Of a DNA stretch of 64,000 nt, positions 26,448 through 35,371 are shown one piece after another. The stretch spans positions 186,001 through 250,000 of the forward strand of contig CAWGYT010000018.1 of NCBI GenBank assembly GCA_963826795.1, written 5' to 3'. The translations under genes and the position numbers were made by a program. The first letter of the stretch is position 1; the number at the start of each line of letters is the position of its first letter. Source of the DNA: CAWGYT01 sp963826795 (GTDB taxonomy: Bacteria; Planctomycetota; Planctomycetia; Pirellulales; Pirellulaceae). Below the pieces are notes generated by a model that made no database searches, had not been told where the DNA came from, and worked only from the letters and a program-made list of their open reading frames with translations.

Positions 26448-27086
26448 TTAGTTTCTCTCAACGTGGTCGGATCGCCAAGCCTCATTCAGCTTCAGGACCG
26501 CCGCGTGCAAACGGCTCTTGACCGTACCCACCGGGATCGACAGCGACTCGGCCGCTTCCCGATACTTCATTCCCTGAAAATATACCAGACCGATCACGGA
26601 TCGGAGATGATCGGGCAGCGCCGCGATCTCGTCTCGAATCCATCGTTGACTCTCCTGAAACTCGACCACGTCGACCGGCCCTGGCTCGTCGCTGCTTAAT
26701 AGATCAAGCAGACTTCCCAGCTCGTCATCCGATCGACCGTTGATCTGATCCAGACTCGCTACGCGGTGACGGCGATTTCGGCGCTGAGCATCGATGGCCT
26801 GGTTGGTCGCGATGGCGTAAAGCCAGGGTCGCACTCGTCGGCCATCCTCAAACTGGTCGCATTTCAGATGCACTTGCAGGAACGTGGCCTGAAACGCATC
26901 CTCCGCCATCTCGGCGTTGCCCATGTAGCGGTACAGATAGTTGTACAGCTCATGTTCATATCGCTGAACCAACCGCGCGAACACATCCCGATCGCCGCTC
27001 TCGCGGTATCGCAGCAGAAGTTGCTCGTCGCTGATTTGGTCCACGTGACGCCCACATGCTCGTCGTTTTCCAATTGCCGTCTTCAT
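26448..27086 (-). CDS. ECF RNA polymerase sigma factor
   Basis: A 212-residue extracytoplasmic-function sigma factor. Region 2 is FARLVQRYEHELYNYLYRYM ... AEDAFQATFLQ and RVRPWLYAIATNQAIDAQRR. Region 4 is ALPDHLRSVIGLVYFQGM, followed by the helix-turn-helix YREAAESLSIPVGTVKSRL. A linker of about 30 residues separates the two. ATG 27086 has AGGGA a few bases upstream. It leads an operon with the membrane partner at 25300 and perhaps the lipoprotein at 24649. Such units usually control their own promoter; a GGAACTT element in the upstream region (27408-27414, minus strand) would suit that but is about 320 bases away. Confidence 0.95.
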   Translation of the reverse strand: MKTAIGKRRACGRHVDQISDEQLLLRYRESGDRDVFARLVQRYEHELYNYLYRYMGNAEMAEDAFQATFLQVHLKCDQFEDGRRVRPWLYAIATNQAIDAQRRNRRHRVASLDQINGRSDDELGSLLDLLSSDEPGPVDVVEFQESQRWIRDEIAALPDHLRSVIGLVYFQGMKYREAAESLSIPVGTVKSRLHAAVLKLNEAWRSDHVERN

Positions 27087-27851
27087 CGTCCCTACGAACC
27101 CCTTTCACTGAGAGTTCGAAAAAAAGTGACATCCCTCTCGCTTCCAAGCCTGAGGTGCACGCGGCCCGGATGATCTCCTGCGTCCGGCGTGCTCGATTGG
27201 CGAATGCCTGAGGTGATAGGTTGCCGCTGTCGGCAGGTTTCTGTCGATCGTGATGGATCCAAAAGCAAACATCGTGCCGAAACGATCGCACCCCGCGTTT
27301 TCTGGGCGTCATCGATCCGCTTACAGGGAATAACTCCAAGGAGTTTCTCGATTTAGGATTCTTCCCAAGCCGATGCATGCACTTCACCGAGCAACCGGAA
27401 GTTTTGGAAGTTCCTACCATCTCGTAGCCCGACGTTACATTCGCTTTGACGCGGAATCTTGCGAGGAACTTACACCTAACGCGTCAAAGTTTGCCAAAAC
27501 GCGCAGAAATTCGACCCGCTCGCGGTCTCGCCCGCGAATGCGACAACGGCAAGTGCGGCCAACCGCAGCACGATTGAACAACCACCCTGCTCAATTTTGC
27601 AGTACCGTCCACTCCACACCCCTGCGGCGGGCGCCACGCCGCACGGCATCGGACCGAGTCGATCCGACCGTGGATTGCCCGTCACGGGCAACGATCCGTG
27701 GGACCGGGGGGTCTCGAAGTGTGACTCCGGCCTCAACCAACTTTGCCAGATGCGGGCGACGTGCGATACTGAGACCTCGGCCGACGCTCAACCGACGCCC
27801 GGCCGAGAGGCGAAGGTGGGGGGAAGCGCGTCGAACCAGGAGGTGAGTCGG
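27087..27851. other. intergenic region between divergent sigma operon and methyltransferase gene
   Basis: About 765 bases without a convincing gene; open frames on both strands lack coding character. It contains two copies of GGAACTT, one on the minus strand (27408-27414) facing the sigma factor and one on the plus strand (27465-27471) facing the methyltransferase. GGAACTT is the classical -35 of many ECF promoters. No clean -10 at the right distance is obvious for the plus-strand copy. Confidence 0.45.
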
Positions 27852-28541
27852 ATGGGAATTTCGCGGCGGCTGGAACCGGAGGCAATGGATACGGCCGACG
27901 AGGCCTTCGTCTATGACTCGATGGACCACACCTCCGTGAACCAGCAATTCGTGACCGATCTGCTGGCGTTTGCCCCGGACCTGGGTCACGTCCTGGATCT
28001 GGGCACGGGCACCGCGCGAATCCCGATCGAGCTATGCCGACGGCACCCGGGAGTGCGCGTGATGGCGGTCGACCTTGCCATCCAGATGCTCGAAGTGGCC
28101 CGGATCAATCTCGAGCTCGCCGGACTCACCCCGCGCATCCAATTGGGCCACGCCGATTCGAAAGCCTTGGAGTTCCCGGCAGGGCATTTCGAGTGGGTCA
28201 TCTCCAACAGCCTGATCCACCACATTCCCGAGCCGCTCCTGGCGTTGGGTGAGGCGGTCCGCGTCACGGCGCCGAGCGGAGGGCTATTCTTTCGCGATCT
28301 GATGCGACCCGAATCGGAGACCGAACTGGCCGATTTGGTCCACGCGTATACCGGAGTCGAATCCGAGCCAGCACGTCTGATGTTTGCGGATTCACTTCGA
28401 GCCGCCTTGAGCCTGGAAGAGATCCGAGCGATCGTCAGCGGCCTGGGATTCGATCCCCAGACGGTTCGCGCATCGTCCGATCGGCATTGGACCTGGACGG
28501 TGCACCGGACCGAATGCCGCGCGGAGCCGAGCGACAGCTGA
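27852..28541 (+). CDS. class I SAM-dependent methyltransferase
   Basis: A 229-residue methyltransferase with a Rossmann-like fold. Motif I VLDLGTGTARIPIEL binds S-adenosylmethionine, followed by VMAVDLAIQMLEVAR (acidic ribose-binding residue), HADSKALEFPAGHFEWVISNSLIHHI (motifs II-III) and LGEAVRVTAPSGGLFFRDL (typical of ubiE-like enzymes). ATG 27852 has an excellent AGGAGGTGAG upstream, so the long open lead before it is not coding. The substrate is unknown; UbiE/COQ5-like motifs suggest a small molecule. The M48 protease gene follows after 24 bases on the same strand, so they may be co-transcribed. Confidence 0.92.
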   Translation: MGISRRLEPEAMDTADEAFVYDSMDHTSVNQQFVTDLLAFAPDLGHVLDLGTGTARIPIELCRRHPGVRVMAVDLAIQMLEVARINLELAGLTPRIQLGHADSKALEFPAGHFEWVISNSLIHHIPEPLLALGEAVRVTAPSGGLFFRDLMRPESETELADLVHAYTGVESEPARLMFADSLRAALSLEEIRAIVSGLGFDPQTVRASSDRHWTWTVHRTECRAEPSDS

Positions 28542-28565
28542 CATCGACGGTCCGAGAGTAGACTT

Positions 28566-29843
28566 ATGACCCACCCCGAATCCCGCTCACCCGACCCTCC
28601 CTCGGCGTCTCGCTCGCCGCCGCCGCCGGCCCGTGAAGCGATCGACGTTCCGGCGAGCACCGGTGGCACTCAGGCGTCAACGCCCGGCCGCGACGACTCG
28701 ATCATGGCCTCTGACAAACTCGCCGAAGCCAAGGACTATAACCGCCGCGAGTTCCAGTGCGATCTGCTGGACCGTGCCCTCGATCTGGGATACCTCAGCG
28801 TCTTCGCCTTCCTGGCCGGAGTTCCGCTGGATCACTGGCTGCAGCAGTTTCCCGCGTTGACGACCTTTTCGGCCCGCCTGCTGGTGATGTACCTGATTTT
28901 GACCGGACTACACGTGCTGGTCTCGTTGCCGCTTTCGTATTACTCCGGCCACGTGCTCGAGCATCAATATCAACTCAGCCGCCAGTCGTCGCCCCGCTGG
29001 CTTTGGCGGTACGTCAAGCGGCACTTGCTGACGCTGGTCTTCGGGTCGCTGACGACCCTGGGGCTGTACTGGATCATTTGGCTGTGCGGCCCCAGTTGGT
29101 GGCTTGTCGCGGCCGCCGCGTATTTTGCCCTTAGCGTCCTCTTGGGTCAGCTGGCACCGGTCTTGATCTTACCGCTGTTTTACAAAATCGAGCCTTTGGA
29201 TCAGCCGGAATTGAGCGAGCGATTCGCCAAGATCTCGGCCGGGACGGGTTTGGCGATCGAAGGAGTCTACCGGATGCAAATGAGTGACGAGACCGCGAAG
29301 GCCAACGCGATGCTGGCGGGTCTCGGCCGAACGCGGCGCGTGATTCTGGGAGATACCTTACTTGACGGTTTTTCTGCCGATGAAGTGGATGTCATCTTTG
29401 CTCACGAAATCGGTCACCACGTCCATCGGCACGTCCCGAAACTGATTGCCACGGGCCTGATCTACAGCGTCGTCGGCTTCTTCATCTGCGACCGACTGTT
29501 ACGAGTCTGGGTCGGAGCGATTGACGGTTCGTTGGTTTACAGCGAGCTTCCGATCTACACGTTGCCGCTGTTGACCTGGATCCTCACGCTGTTTTTCATG
29601 TTGGTCGAACCGCTCCAGAACACGATGAGCCGCCGTTTCGAGCGTGAGGCCGACGCTTACGCGCTGCAGCGCACGCAGCGGGCCGACGCCTATCGGTCCG
29701 CGTTCACGAAGCTGGCCGCGCTAAATAAGGCCGACCCTCAGCCCAATCGCTGGGAAGTGCTGCTGTTGCACAGTCATCCGCCGATTGCCGAGCGATTGGC
29801 GATGGCAGATCGGATGGCGCCCGCTGTCGGGCCTACGGCGTGA
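28566..29843 (+). CDS. M48 family Ste24-type membrane metalloprotease
   Basis: A 425-residue zinc protease of the Ste24/CAAX-protease-1 type. After a Pro/Ser-rich, probably disordered lead of about 46 residues there are several membrane segments (STE24 N-domain: DYNRREFQCDLLDRALDLGY, YYSGHVLEHQYQLSRQ). The zinc site is HEIGHH, with the third ligand Glu in FEREADAYAL; NAMLAGLGRTRRVILGDTLL is the substrate strand. It would cleave membrane or prenylated-type peptides; bacterial roles are mostly membrane protein quality control. A start at ATG 28704 would remove the disordered lead. The 3' end lies in a stem shared with the convergent dprA gene. Confidence 0.93.
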   Translation: MTHPESRSPDPPSASRSPPPPAREAIDVPASTGGTQASTPGRDDSIMASDKLAEAKDYNRREFQCDLLDRALDLGYLSVFAFLAGVPLDHWLQQFPALTTFSARLLVMYLILTGLHVLVSLPLSYYSGHVLEHQYQLSRQSSPRWLWRYVKRHLLTLVFGSLTTLGLYWIIWLCGPSWWLVAAAAYFALSVLLGQLAPVLILPLFYKIEPLDQPELSERFAKISAGTGLAIEGVYRMQMSDETAKANAMLAGLGRTRRVILGDTLLDGFSADEVDVIFAHEIGHHVHRHVPKLIATGLIYSVVGFFICDRLLRVWVGAIDGSLVYSELPIYTLPLLTWILTLFFMLVEPLQNTMSRRFEREADAYALQRTQRADAYRSAFTKLAALNKADPQPNRWEVLLLHSHPPIAERLAMADRMAPAVGPTA

Positions 29844-29874
29844 ACACCCAAGCGAGCGTGGACGCGGGGTGTTC
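29842..29874. repeat. inverted repeat between convergent genes
   Basis: GAACACCC (29842-29849) and GGGTGTTC (29867-29874) form a perfect 8-bp stem with a 17-base loop starting inside the stop codon of the M48 gene. No T-tract follows on either strand, so it may be a stabilising 3' stem rather than a classical terminator. Confidence 0.6.
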
Positions 29875-29892
29875 GCCTCCGGGCCGTCGACG

Positions 29893-31023
29893 TCAATGCG
29901 ACCTGCGGGTGACCCGGTCGCCACTCACCCGGCGAATTAGATGTCGCGTCTCCAGCACGCTCAGCGTCGAAAGAACTCGGTGAACCGACAGCCCGCTTCG
30001 TTGTACGATCGAATCGATCCGGGTCAGATCTTCGTGGATCGCCTGCAATACCTGCCGCTCCTGCTCGTTCAGTTGCAACTCCGCGACCTGATGCACCTGC
30101 TGGCCATGATCCGTCACCACGGGCAGGGGCAGCGGCCCCAGTTCGTCCAACACGTCTTCGATGGACTCGACTAACTTCGCGCCATCGCGGATCAGCTGGT
30201 GACATCCCCGCGAGCTGCGCGACTCGACAGGTCCCGGGAGGGCGAACACTTCCCTGCCCTGCTCCAACGCATGGCGTGCGGTAATCAGGGCCCCCGAACG
30301 CTCGGTGGCCTCGATCACGATGACGCCCTGTGCCAGACCCGAAATGAGGCGATTGCGACGTGGGAACGCGCCGCGTCGCGGCTTGGTGGCCAACCCCATT
30401 TCGCTCAGGACAACGCCCTGTCCCGCGATGGCATCTGCCAACTCGGCGTGTTCCGGCGGATAGACGTTCGCCAGTCCATTGGCCAATACGGCCAGGGTAC
30501 GTCCGCCGACCGCCAGGGCAGCGCGATGCGCGACCGCATCAATGCCACGAGCCAAACCGCTCACGATCGTCAACCCGACCCGGCTTAGTCCGCGGCCCAA
30601 CCGCTCGGCATGTCGTCGTCCGTAGGGCGATGCATGTCGGGTTCCGACGATGGCCACCGCCAACTCGTCGACCCGTTGGAGTTCTCCGCGGAGGTACAAC
30701 ACGGTAGGTGGGTCCGAGATCTGACTCAGGAGTCGCGGATATCCCGGTTGGTCGCGGCCCACGATTGTTAGGCCGCGTTGCCGGCAGTCGGCCAGTTCAC
30801 GTTCGACCTGTCTCTGATCGTGGGAGCCGATCAGGGCACGCACCAACTCGGGTCCAAAGCCTGGGACGGCACGGAGTTCTGGCGGGGGCGCGGCGCAGGC
30901 CTGGGACGCCGACCCAAAGGCCTCGACCAGCCGCTGAAGATGCCGCGGGCCGAGCCCCGGGATCAAACTCAATCGCAGCAAGGGGCGGGTTTCCGCGTCG
31001 CAGGGCGGCTGTTCCGAACTCAC
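29893..31023 (-). CDS. dprA: DNA-processing protein DprA
   Basis: Binds incoming single-stranded DNA and loads RecA during natural transformation. The N-terminal helix-hairpin-helix region (LSLIPGLGPRHLQRLVEAFG and AVPGFGPELVRAL) precedes the Rossmann-fold core: VAIVGTRHASPYGRRHAERL, TIVSGLARGIDAVAHRAAL, LANGLANVYPPEH, FPRRNRLISGLAQGVIVIEA, SGALITARHALEQGREVFALPG. A C-terminal winged-helix DprA domain (about 310-370) is present. The start is GTG 31023 with GGGAGGAA upstream; the longer frame adds an unlikely basic lead. Length 376 is normal. It hints at uptake capacity, but no other competence gene is in the window. Confidence 0.95.
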   Translation of the reverse strand: MSSEQPPCDAETRPLLRLSLIPGLGPRHLQRLVEAFGSASQACAAPPPELRAVPGFGPELVRALIGSHDQRQVERELADCRQRGLTIVGRDQPGYPRLLSQISDPPTVLYLRGELQRVDELAVAIVGTRHASPYGRRHAERLGRGLSRVGLTIVSGLARGIDAVAHRAALAVGGRTLAVLANGLANVYPPEHAELADAIAGQGVVLSEMGLATKPRRGAFPRRNRLISGLAQGVIVIEATERSGALITARHALEQGREVFALPGPVESRSSRGCHQLIRDGAKLVESIEDVLDELGPLPLPVVTDHGQQVHQVAELQLNEQERQVLQAIHEDLTRIDSIVQRSGLSVHRVLSTLSVLETRHLIRRVSGDRVTRRSH

Positions 31024-31106
31024 CGCGATTTCCTCCCTCGGCGCGCCTGGAACGCGAACGGAAGGTCTCGCCCGACAGCCCGCGACGATGCGTCTTGACC
31101 GGCGGC

Positions 31107-32216
31107 TCAAGCGACCACTTCGCGACACTCCGCCAGCACCTCGCGAACCAGGCGAGGATCCACGTCGGCGACGAGTTCCACCTGCCCCAGTCGTGCAGGC
31201 AGAACAAAACGCAACCGGCCATGCTCCACTTTCTTATCGCGTGTCATGACCTCCCAGAGTTGCTCCACGTCCAGCCGCGGGGCCTGCGTGGGCAGGTCGA
31301 GCGCCGTCAGGAGCCGCCGTTGGCGATCGGTCAGGTCACCGGAAATCCGCCCCAATTTCTGGGCGAGGCGTGAGGCACAAATCATGCCGATCGCGACCGC
31401 TTCGCCATGGAGCAACTGCCCATAACCGGCCACTGCCTCGAACGCGTGAGCGAAGGTATGCCCATAGTTGAGGATCGCCCGCCGACCGCTCGTTTCCCGC
31501 TCATCCGCTTCCACGACGTCGGCCTTCAGGCGACAACATTCAGCCACGACCCGGCGCAGCACCTGTGGATCGTGCGCGCTCAACGCCGGTACGCTCGCTT
31601 CCAGCGTCTCAAACAAGGTGGGAGCCATGATCACGCCGTACTTCACGACTTCCGCCAAACCGCTGCGGTATTCCCGCGCCGGCAGGGTCTCGAGTACGTC
31701 GGTATCGATCAGCACAAACACTGGCTGCCAGAAGGCGCCGACCATATTCTTCGCCCCCGGCAAATTGACGCCCGTTTTTCCCCCGACGCTGCTATCGACC
31801 TGAGCCAAGAGCGTGGTGGGAATCTGGCAAAACCGCAAGCCTCGAGCAAAAGTCGCGGCGACGAAACCGGCCAAGTCGCCTACAACCCCGCCGCCCACGG
31901 CGACCACCAGCGTCTGGCGATCGGCCCCCTGGGCCAGCAATTCTTGCCACAACCGCGTGGCCGCGTCGATTGATTTGCTGGCCTCGCCCGACGGCACAGT
32001 CACAACCGGGGCATCGGAACCTCGAGCCAGAAAGCCATCGGCCACGGTTTGTGCGTAGGACGCGACCTGTCGATCCGCAATGAGAATGGCCTGGGTCACG
32101 CGGTGCCCGGCCCCCTCAAGCAACTCGGCACAACCGGCCAGGACACCCGTTCCGATCTGAATCAGATAGGTCCGCTCACCCAGGCTCACTTCGACCGTCA
32201 GGCCAGGTCGTTCCAT
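31107..32216 (-). CDS. aroB: 3-dehydroquinate synthase
   Basis: Second step of the shikimate pathway, converting DAHP to 3-dehydroquinate with NAD and a divalent metal. Signature elements: VPSGEASKS, the NAD loop GGGVVGDLAGFVAATFARG, PTTLLAQVDSSVGGKTGVN, KNMVGAFWQP, LAEVVKYG and NYGHTFAHAFE with the metal-binding histidines. Start ATG 32216 (MERPGLTVEV) gives 369 residues, the normal length. dprA follows on the same strand, 83 bases downstream. The small gene at 32313 precedes it in the same direction and may be its operon leader. Confidence 0.96.
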   Translation of the reverse strand: MERPGLTVEVSLGERTYLIQIGTGVLAGCAELLEGAGHRVTQAILIADRQVASYAQTVADGFLARGSDAPVVTVPSGEASKSIDAATRLWQELLAQGADRQTLVVAVGGGVVGDLAGFVAATFARGLRFCQIPTTLLAQVDSSVGGKTGVNLPGAKNMVGAFWQPVFVLIDTDVLETLPAREYRSGLAEVVKYGVIMAPTLFETLEASVPALSAHDPQVLRRVVAECCRLKADVVEADERETSGRRAILNYGHTFAHAFEAVAGYGQLLHGEAVAIGMICASRLAQKLGRISGDLTDRQRRLLTALDLPTQAPRLDVEQLWEVMTRDKKVEHGRLRFVLPARLGQVELVADVDPRLVREVLAECREVVA

Positions 32217-32312
32217 GCGTTTTGCCTTATTGCACCCAAGTGGCGGTGCCTGCCCCCATGACGCCCTTTCGGCATGGCACGCCCGTCGGGCAGGGGTTGT
32301 CTCGGACAAGTC

Positions 32313-32537
32313 TCAGCCGCTAATCCGCTGCATATCGCCCTCGGTCACGGTGATCTGACGGCAGAAGCCGGTGTGCACTCGCACATACTCCAGCAGACCC
32401 GCCTGTTCGGGCTCCGCGTGGAGACTGGCCTCGATCTTGGCCTTGGTCGCCTCGTCCACGTCCTCGTATCCCTCGGGCCAAATCGTGATGGTCTCCATCA
32501 CGAGGGCCTCGCGGTACGGATCGAATTTGTCTGGCAT
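32313..32537 (-). CDS. small conserved hypothetical protein upstream of aroB
   Basis: A 74-residue acidic protein starting MPDKFDPYREALVMETITIWPEGYEDV, with no membrane segment. DEATKAKIEASLHAEPEQAGLLEYVRVHTGF follows a helix-strand order. I recall similar short proteins next to aroB in planctomycetes but know no function. ATG 32537 is preferred because the upstream part of the frame (to 32648) is of low quality. It lies 96 bases before aroB on the same strand and may be translated from the same message. Confidence 0.7.
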   Translation of the reverse strand: MPDKFDPYREALVMETITIWPEGYEDVDEATKAKIEASLHAEPEQAGLLEYVRVHTGFCRQITVTEGDMQRISG

Positions 32538-32686
32538 CTCGCTTTGTACTCCAGAAACGTCCGCGTCAAAATCACCCTTGCGACTTTGCTTCCCATCCCG
32601 CCGGCGGAAGGCCGCAGGTAGACGCACCAAGTCGGGGCCAGTATACAAGTCGGTCAGACGCGCGAGAATATGGGAGGAATCGTCCG

Positions 32687-33229
32687 ATGCCCAACCGAGG
32701 CCAGCTGGTCATCATCGGCATGGCGACGGCGGCCGTTGCCGCGGCCGCCGGGGCTTGGTGGTATCAGTATCAGCAGGGACAGCGGATCCTGGGGCTGTGG
32801 GGTGCTCCGACCGCTTACCGAATTCGCTTGGCTCCCGAGTGTGACCTGCTGTGGCTCGAGCCCCAGGCGGCTGCGGGCGACGGGGCGATTCGGATCCAGG
32901 ACTCGAATTGGCGGATCCGAGCCCAACGAGCCGTCGGCAACGCGCCGGGCTTCGTGCACGCTCGTCAAGCGCTGATTCAAGACGCGAGCTACGACTGGGC
33001 GACGCCTCCCGTTTTGACGGGACCCTGGCAATTCGCACTTCGATTTCGGGAAGGTCCGCACGAAACGCTTTTGGCCTTCGATCTGGAACACGCCACGGTG
33101 CTCGAGCCCGGCATGCCGGGGCGGACGGCGAACATCGGTCCGATCTGCGCGGGACTGCAACGCTTTTTCGAAGAACAGGGTCGGGGCGTCGAAAGGGACG
33201 CGGCAAAGAAGCAAACGGGCGCCGACTAA
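32687..33229 (+). CDS. single-pass membrane or exported hypothetical protein
   Basis: A 180-residue protein with a hydrophobic N-terminus (about residues 7-24, IIGMATAAVAAAAGAWWY) that serves as anchor or signal. The rest is beta-rich: LLWLEPQAAAGDGAIRIQD, WQFALRFREGPHETLLAFDL, without cysteines in the folded part apart from two. No family recognised. ATG 32687 follows GGGAGGAA, a strong ribosome binding site. It is convergent with the rhomboid gene, and an inverted repeat spans both stop codons. Confidence 0.7.
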   Translation: MPNRGQLVIIGMATAAVAAAAGAWWYQYQQGQRILGLWGAPTAYRIRLAPECDLLWLEPQAAAGDGAIRIQDSNWRIRAQRAVGNAPGFVHARQALIQDASYDWATPPVLTGPWQFALRFREGPHETLLAFDLEHATVLEPGMPGRTANIGPICAGLQRFFEEQGRGVERDAAKKQTGAD

Positions 33230-33266
33230 GCCACGATTGGGCCCGCCGCTCCCTCAAAGTCGGCGC
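33219..33266. repeat. inverted repeat spanning two convergent stop codons
   Basis: GCGCCGACT (33219-33227) pairs with AGTCGGCGC (33258-33266), 9 bp perfect, with 30 bases between. The arms lie inside the last codons of the two convergent genes (ends 33229 and 33254). Both mRNAs would end in the same stem; no T-tract is present. Confidence 0.55.
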
Positions 33267-34156
33267 GGATAGATCGTCGCCAGGGCGACTCCCGCCGCCA
33301 GCCCACCGGCGTGAGCCCAGTTGGCGACCCCGCCCACGGCGCTGTCCAGCGCACCCGCAAAACCCAAGACGAGAAAAAAAAGCATGATGAAAACGGTACT
33401 TTCCCCCAAGAAAAAACCCGACTGGGGATCGATCCGTTGACGGATCCAAATGTATCCAAACAGTCCATAGGCGACGCCCGACATCCCCAAAAACTGCGGA
33501 TTGCGATCGATGAAGTATTGCGCCAAGTTGGAGACCAGGGCCACCACGAAGACCATCCAACCCAGCTGGACGGTTCCCCGTCGCATCTCGATTTGGGTCC
33601 CAAGGTAATACAGCCACATCATGTTGAATCCCAGGTGCAGTAGCCCGCCATGCAGAAATATCGGCGTGATCAGCCGCCAGATCTGCCCCTGCTTGATCTG
33701 CAGCAGCGCGTCCCCCGTCTGCTGGTAGATCCGCAGGTCGCAAAATAAGAGCGCGTTGTAGATTGAACTTTGGCGTGCCCCGCCGAAGCCGGTTGCCAGC
33801 GAGGCGAAGACCGAGAGCCCGATCAGGGCGAACACGAGCGGTGCGCGGCGGCTGAGCGGTTGGTTCCAGCGTTGCCGCACGTCGATCAGGTTCCGCGAGG
33901 CCTTGGCCCGCTGACGCATCGCGACCGTCCGGATCCGTTCGGCCTCGGCGACGGCCTCGCGGTACTTCGGTCGCCGCGGATCCTCGACAAACTGCCCGAG
34001 AATCCCCCTGGCCCGCTCGACTTGGCCCTCTTCACGAACCCAGATCGCCCACTCCTTCCCGTCCACCTCCGCCTGGGCCACAATGCCCTCGGTCAGCAGG
34101 AAGTCCGCCAGGAGTTCGGCCTGATCTTGAGTCGGCAACGTACCGATTTGACGCAT
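33254..34156 (-). CDS. rhomboid family intramembrane serine protease
   Basis: Cleaves membrane proteins inside the bilayer. After an N-terminal cytoplasmic domain (about residues 1-80, rhomboid-N like: TQDQAELLADFLLTEGIVAQAEV) there are six membrane segments. The catalytic serine is in FLGMSGVAYGLFGY and the histidine in NWAHAGGLAAG; the first helix region shows WRLITPIFLHGGLLHLGFNMMWLYYLG, with the conserved H and N. All key residues are present, so it should be active. Length 300. It is transcribed toward the gene at 32687. Confidence 0.94.
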   Translation of the reverse strand: MRQIGTLPTQDQAELLADFLLTEGIVAQAEVDGKEWAIWVREEGQVERARGILGQFVEDPRRPKYREAVAEAERIRTVAMRQRAKASRNLIDVRQRWNQPLSRRAPLVFALIGLSVFASLATGFGGARQSSIYNALLFCDLRIYQQTGDALLQIKQGQIWRLITPIFLHGGLLHLGFNMMWLYYLGTQIEMRRGTVQLGWMVFVVALVSNLAQYFIDRNPQFLGMSGVAYGLFGYIWIRQRIDPQSGFFLGESTVFIMLFFLVLGFAGALDSAVGGVANWAHAGGLAAGVALATIYPRRL

Positions 34157-34531
34157 GAGATTCTCAACACGAGCTAGGGCTGAAGCATCGAACGGATCGA
34201 CCCGCCCTGGAGCCGACGGGCACGGCGGGAACCAAGCGGCTTGTTGTACTTCATTTCGCGGCGATTACCAGCCGACGGGAGAGCGGCACCGACCGCCATC
34301 CGACGTCACTCCCACCCTCACACCCTAGCCAACGCGTGCCGCTCGGCAACCGGATGATCGGTGGCGGGGAGCTCGCGACCTCCGCGTCCCGCGTCCGGCC
34401 GTCAACAGGCAAACGGCGCTTTCCACACGGAAAACATGGCTAGGAGCTGGTCAGGCCCCGAGGTTATACTGTCGGCGGCCACGCGCCGGTCACCGAGCAG
34501 TTTTGACCCACGCGGAAAAGGAGTTCCGGGG
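34157..34531. other. intergenic region between divergent rhomboid and ParA genes
   Basis: A TATACT at 34465-34470 about 60 bases before the ParA start could be a -10 box, but no good -35 stands in front. Otherwise nothing is recognised; the plus-strand frame that extends upstream of ParA does not look coding. Confidence 0.45.
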
Positions 34532-35371
34532 ATGCGTTCGATTGCGATCATCAACCAGAAGGGCGGAGTCGGCAAGACGACGACCGCCGTCAATCTGAGT
34601 GCCGCGTTGGCCGACTTCGGGCAGCGTGTCTGCCTGATCGATTTCGATCCTCAGTCGCACGCCTCGCTGCATCTGGGCGTCACGCCGCACTGTTCCGGGA
34701 CATCCATTTACGACGTGCTGGTGGGCGAGGGCCAATTGGCCGACGTACGTGTCCCCATCAACTCGAATCTGTGGCTGGTCCCGTCCCACATCGATCTGGC
34801 GGCCGCGGAGGTCGAGTTGGCGGGTGAGGTCGGCCGCGAGGTGATTTTGCGCGACAAATTATCGCAACAGACCGAGGAGTTTGATTTCATCGTGATCGAC
34901 TGCCCACCGTCACTGGGCGTCCTGACCCTGAATGCCTTGGTGGCCGTCCGGGAGGTCTTCCTGCCGCTCCAGCCTCATTTCTTGGCTTTGCATGGCCTGA
35001 GCAAACTGTTGGAGACGATCGAGGTCGTCATCCGGCGACTGAATCGAGAGCTCCGCCTGACGGGAGTCGTGTTTTGCATGTTCGAATCGGCCACCCGCCT
35101 GGCCCAGGAAATCACCGGGGACGTGGCCGAATTCCTGGCGGCCGTCGAGGACGCGGCGTGTCCCTGGCATGGAGCGACTCTGTTTCCCACGCGCATTCGG
35201 CGCAACATTCGACTGGCCGAGGCCCCGAGTTTCGGGCAGACCATCTTTGAGTACGCCCCGCACTCCAACGGAGCGCTCGACTATCGAAATCTGGCCGCCG
35301 AAGTCTTGAGTTCGGCGGCCGCCCCCGTCGTCGCGTCCTCGCTCGCTGCCGCGCCCTTTGACGACGAGTAG
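34532..35371 (+). CDS. ParA/Soj family ATPase
   Basis: A 279-residue deviant Walker A ATPase for partition of chromosome or protein cargo. NQKGGVGKTTTAVNLSAAL (8-26) contains the signature Lys and the P-loop; IDFDPQSHASLHLGV and FIVIDCPPSLGVLTLNAL are motifs A' and B. FPTRIRRNIRLAEAPSFGQTIFEY near the C-terminus is characteristic of chromosomal Soj proteins. ATG 34532 has AAGGAG 8 bases upstream. No parB is adjacent in the window, which is unusual for a Soj locus; it may serve another cargo. The C-terminal Ala/Val-rich tail is longer than usual. Confidence 0.93.
   Translation: MRSIAIINQKGGVGKTTTAVNLSAALADFGQRVCLIDFDPQSHASLHLGVTPHCSGTSIYDVLVGEGQLADVRVPINSNLWLVPSHIDLAAAEVELAGEVGREVILRDKLSQQTEEFDFIVIDCPPSLGVLTLNALVAVREVFLPLQPHFLALHGLSKLLETIEVVIRRLNRELRLTGVVFCMFESATRLAQEITGDVAEFLAAVEDAACPWHGATLFPTRIRRNIRLAEAPSFGQTIFEYAPHSNGALDYRNLAAEVLSSAAAPVVASSLAAAPFDDE

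Noticed and set aside
27373..27846. 157-residue plus-strand frame before the methyltransferase
   Set aside because: Arg/Pro/Thr-rich without hydrophobic pattern; the methyltransferase has its own strong ribosome binding site right after it.
34465..34470. TATACT as promoter -10 of the ParA gene
   Set aside because: No -35 at the right distance, so it is mentioned only in the intergenic note and not called as a promoter.
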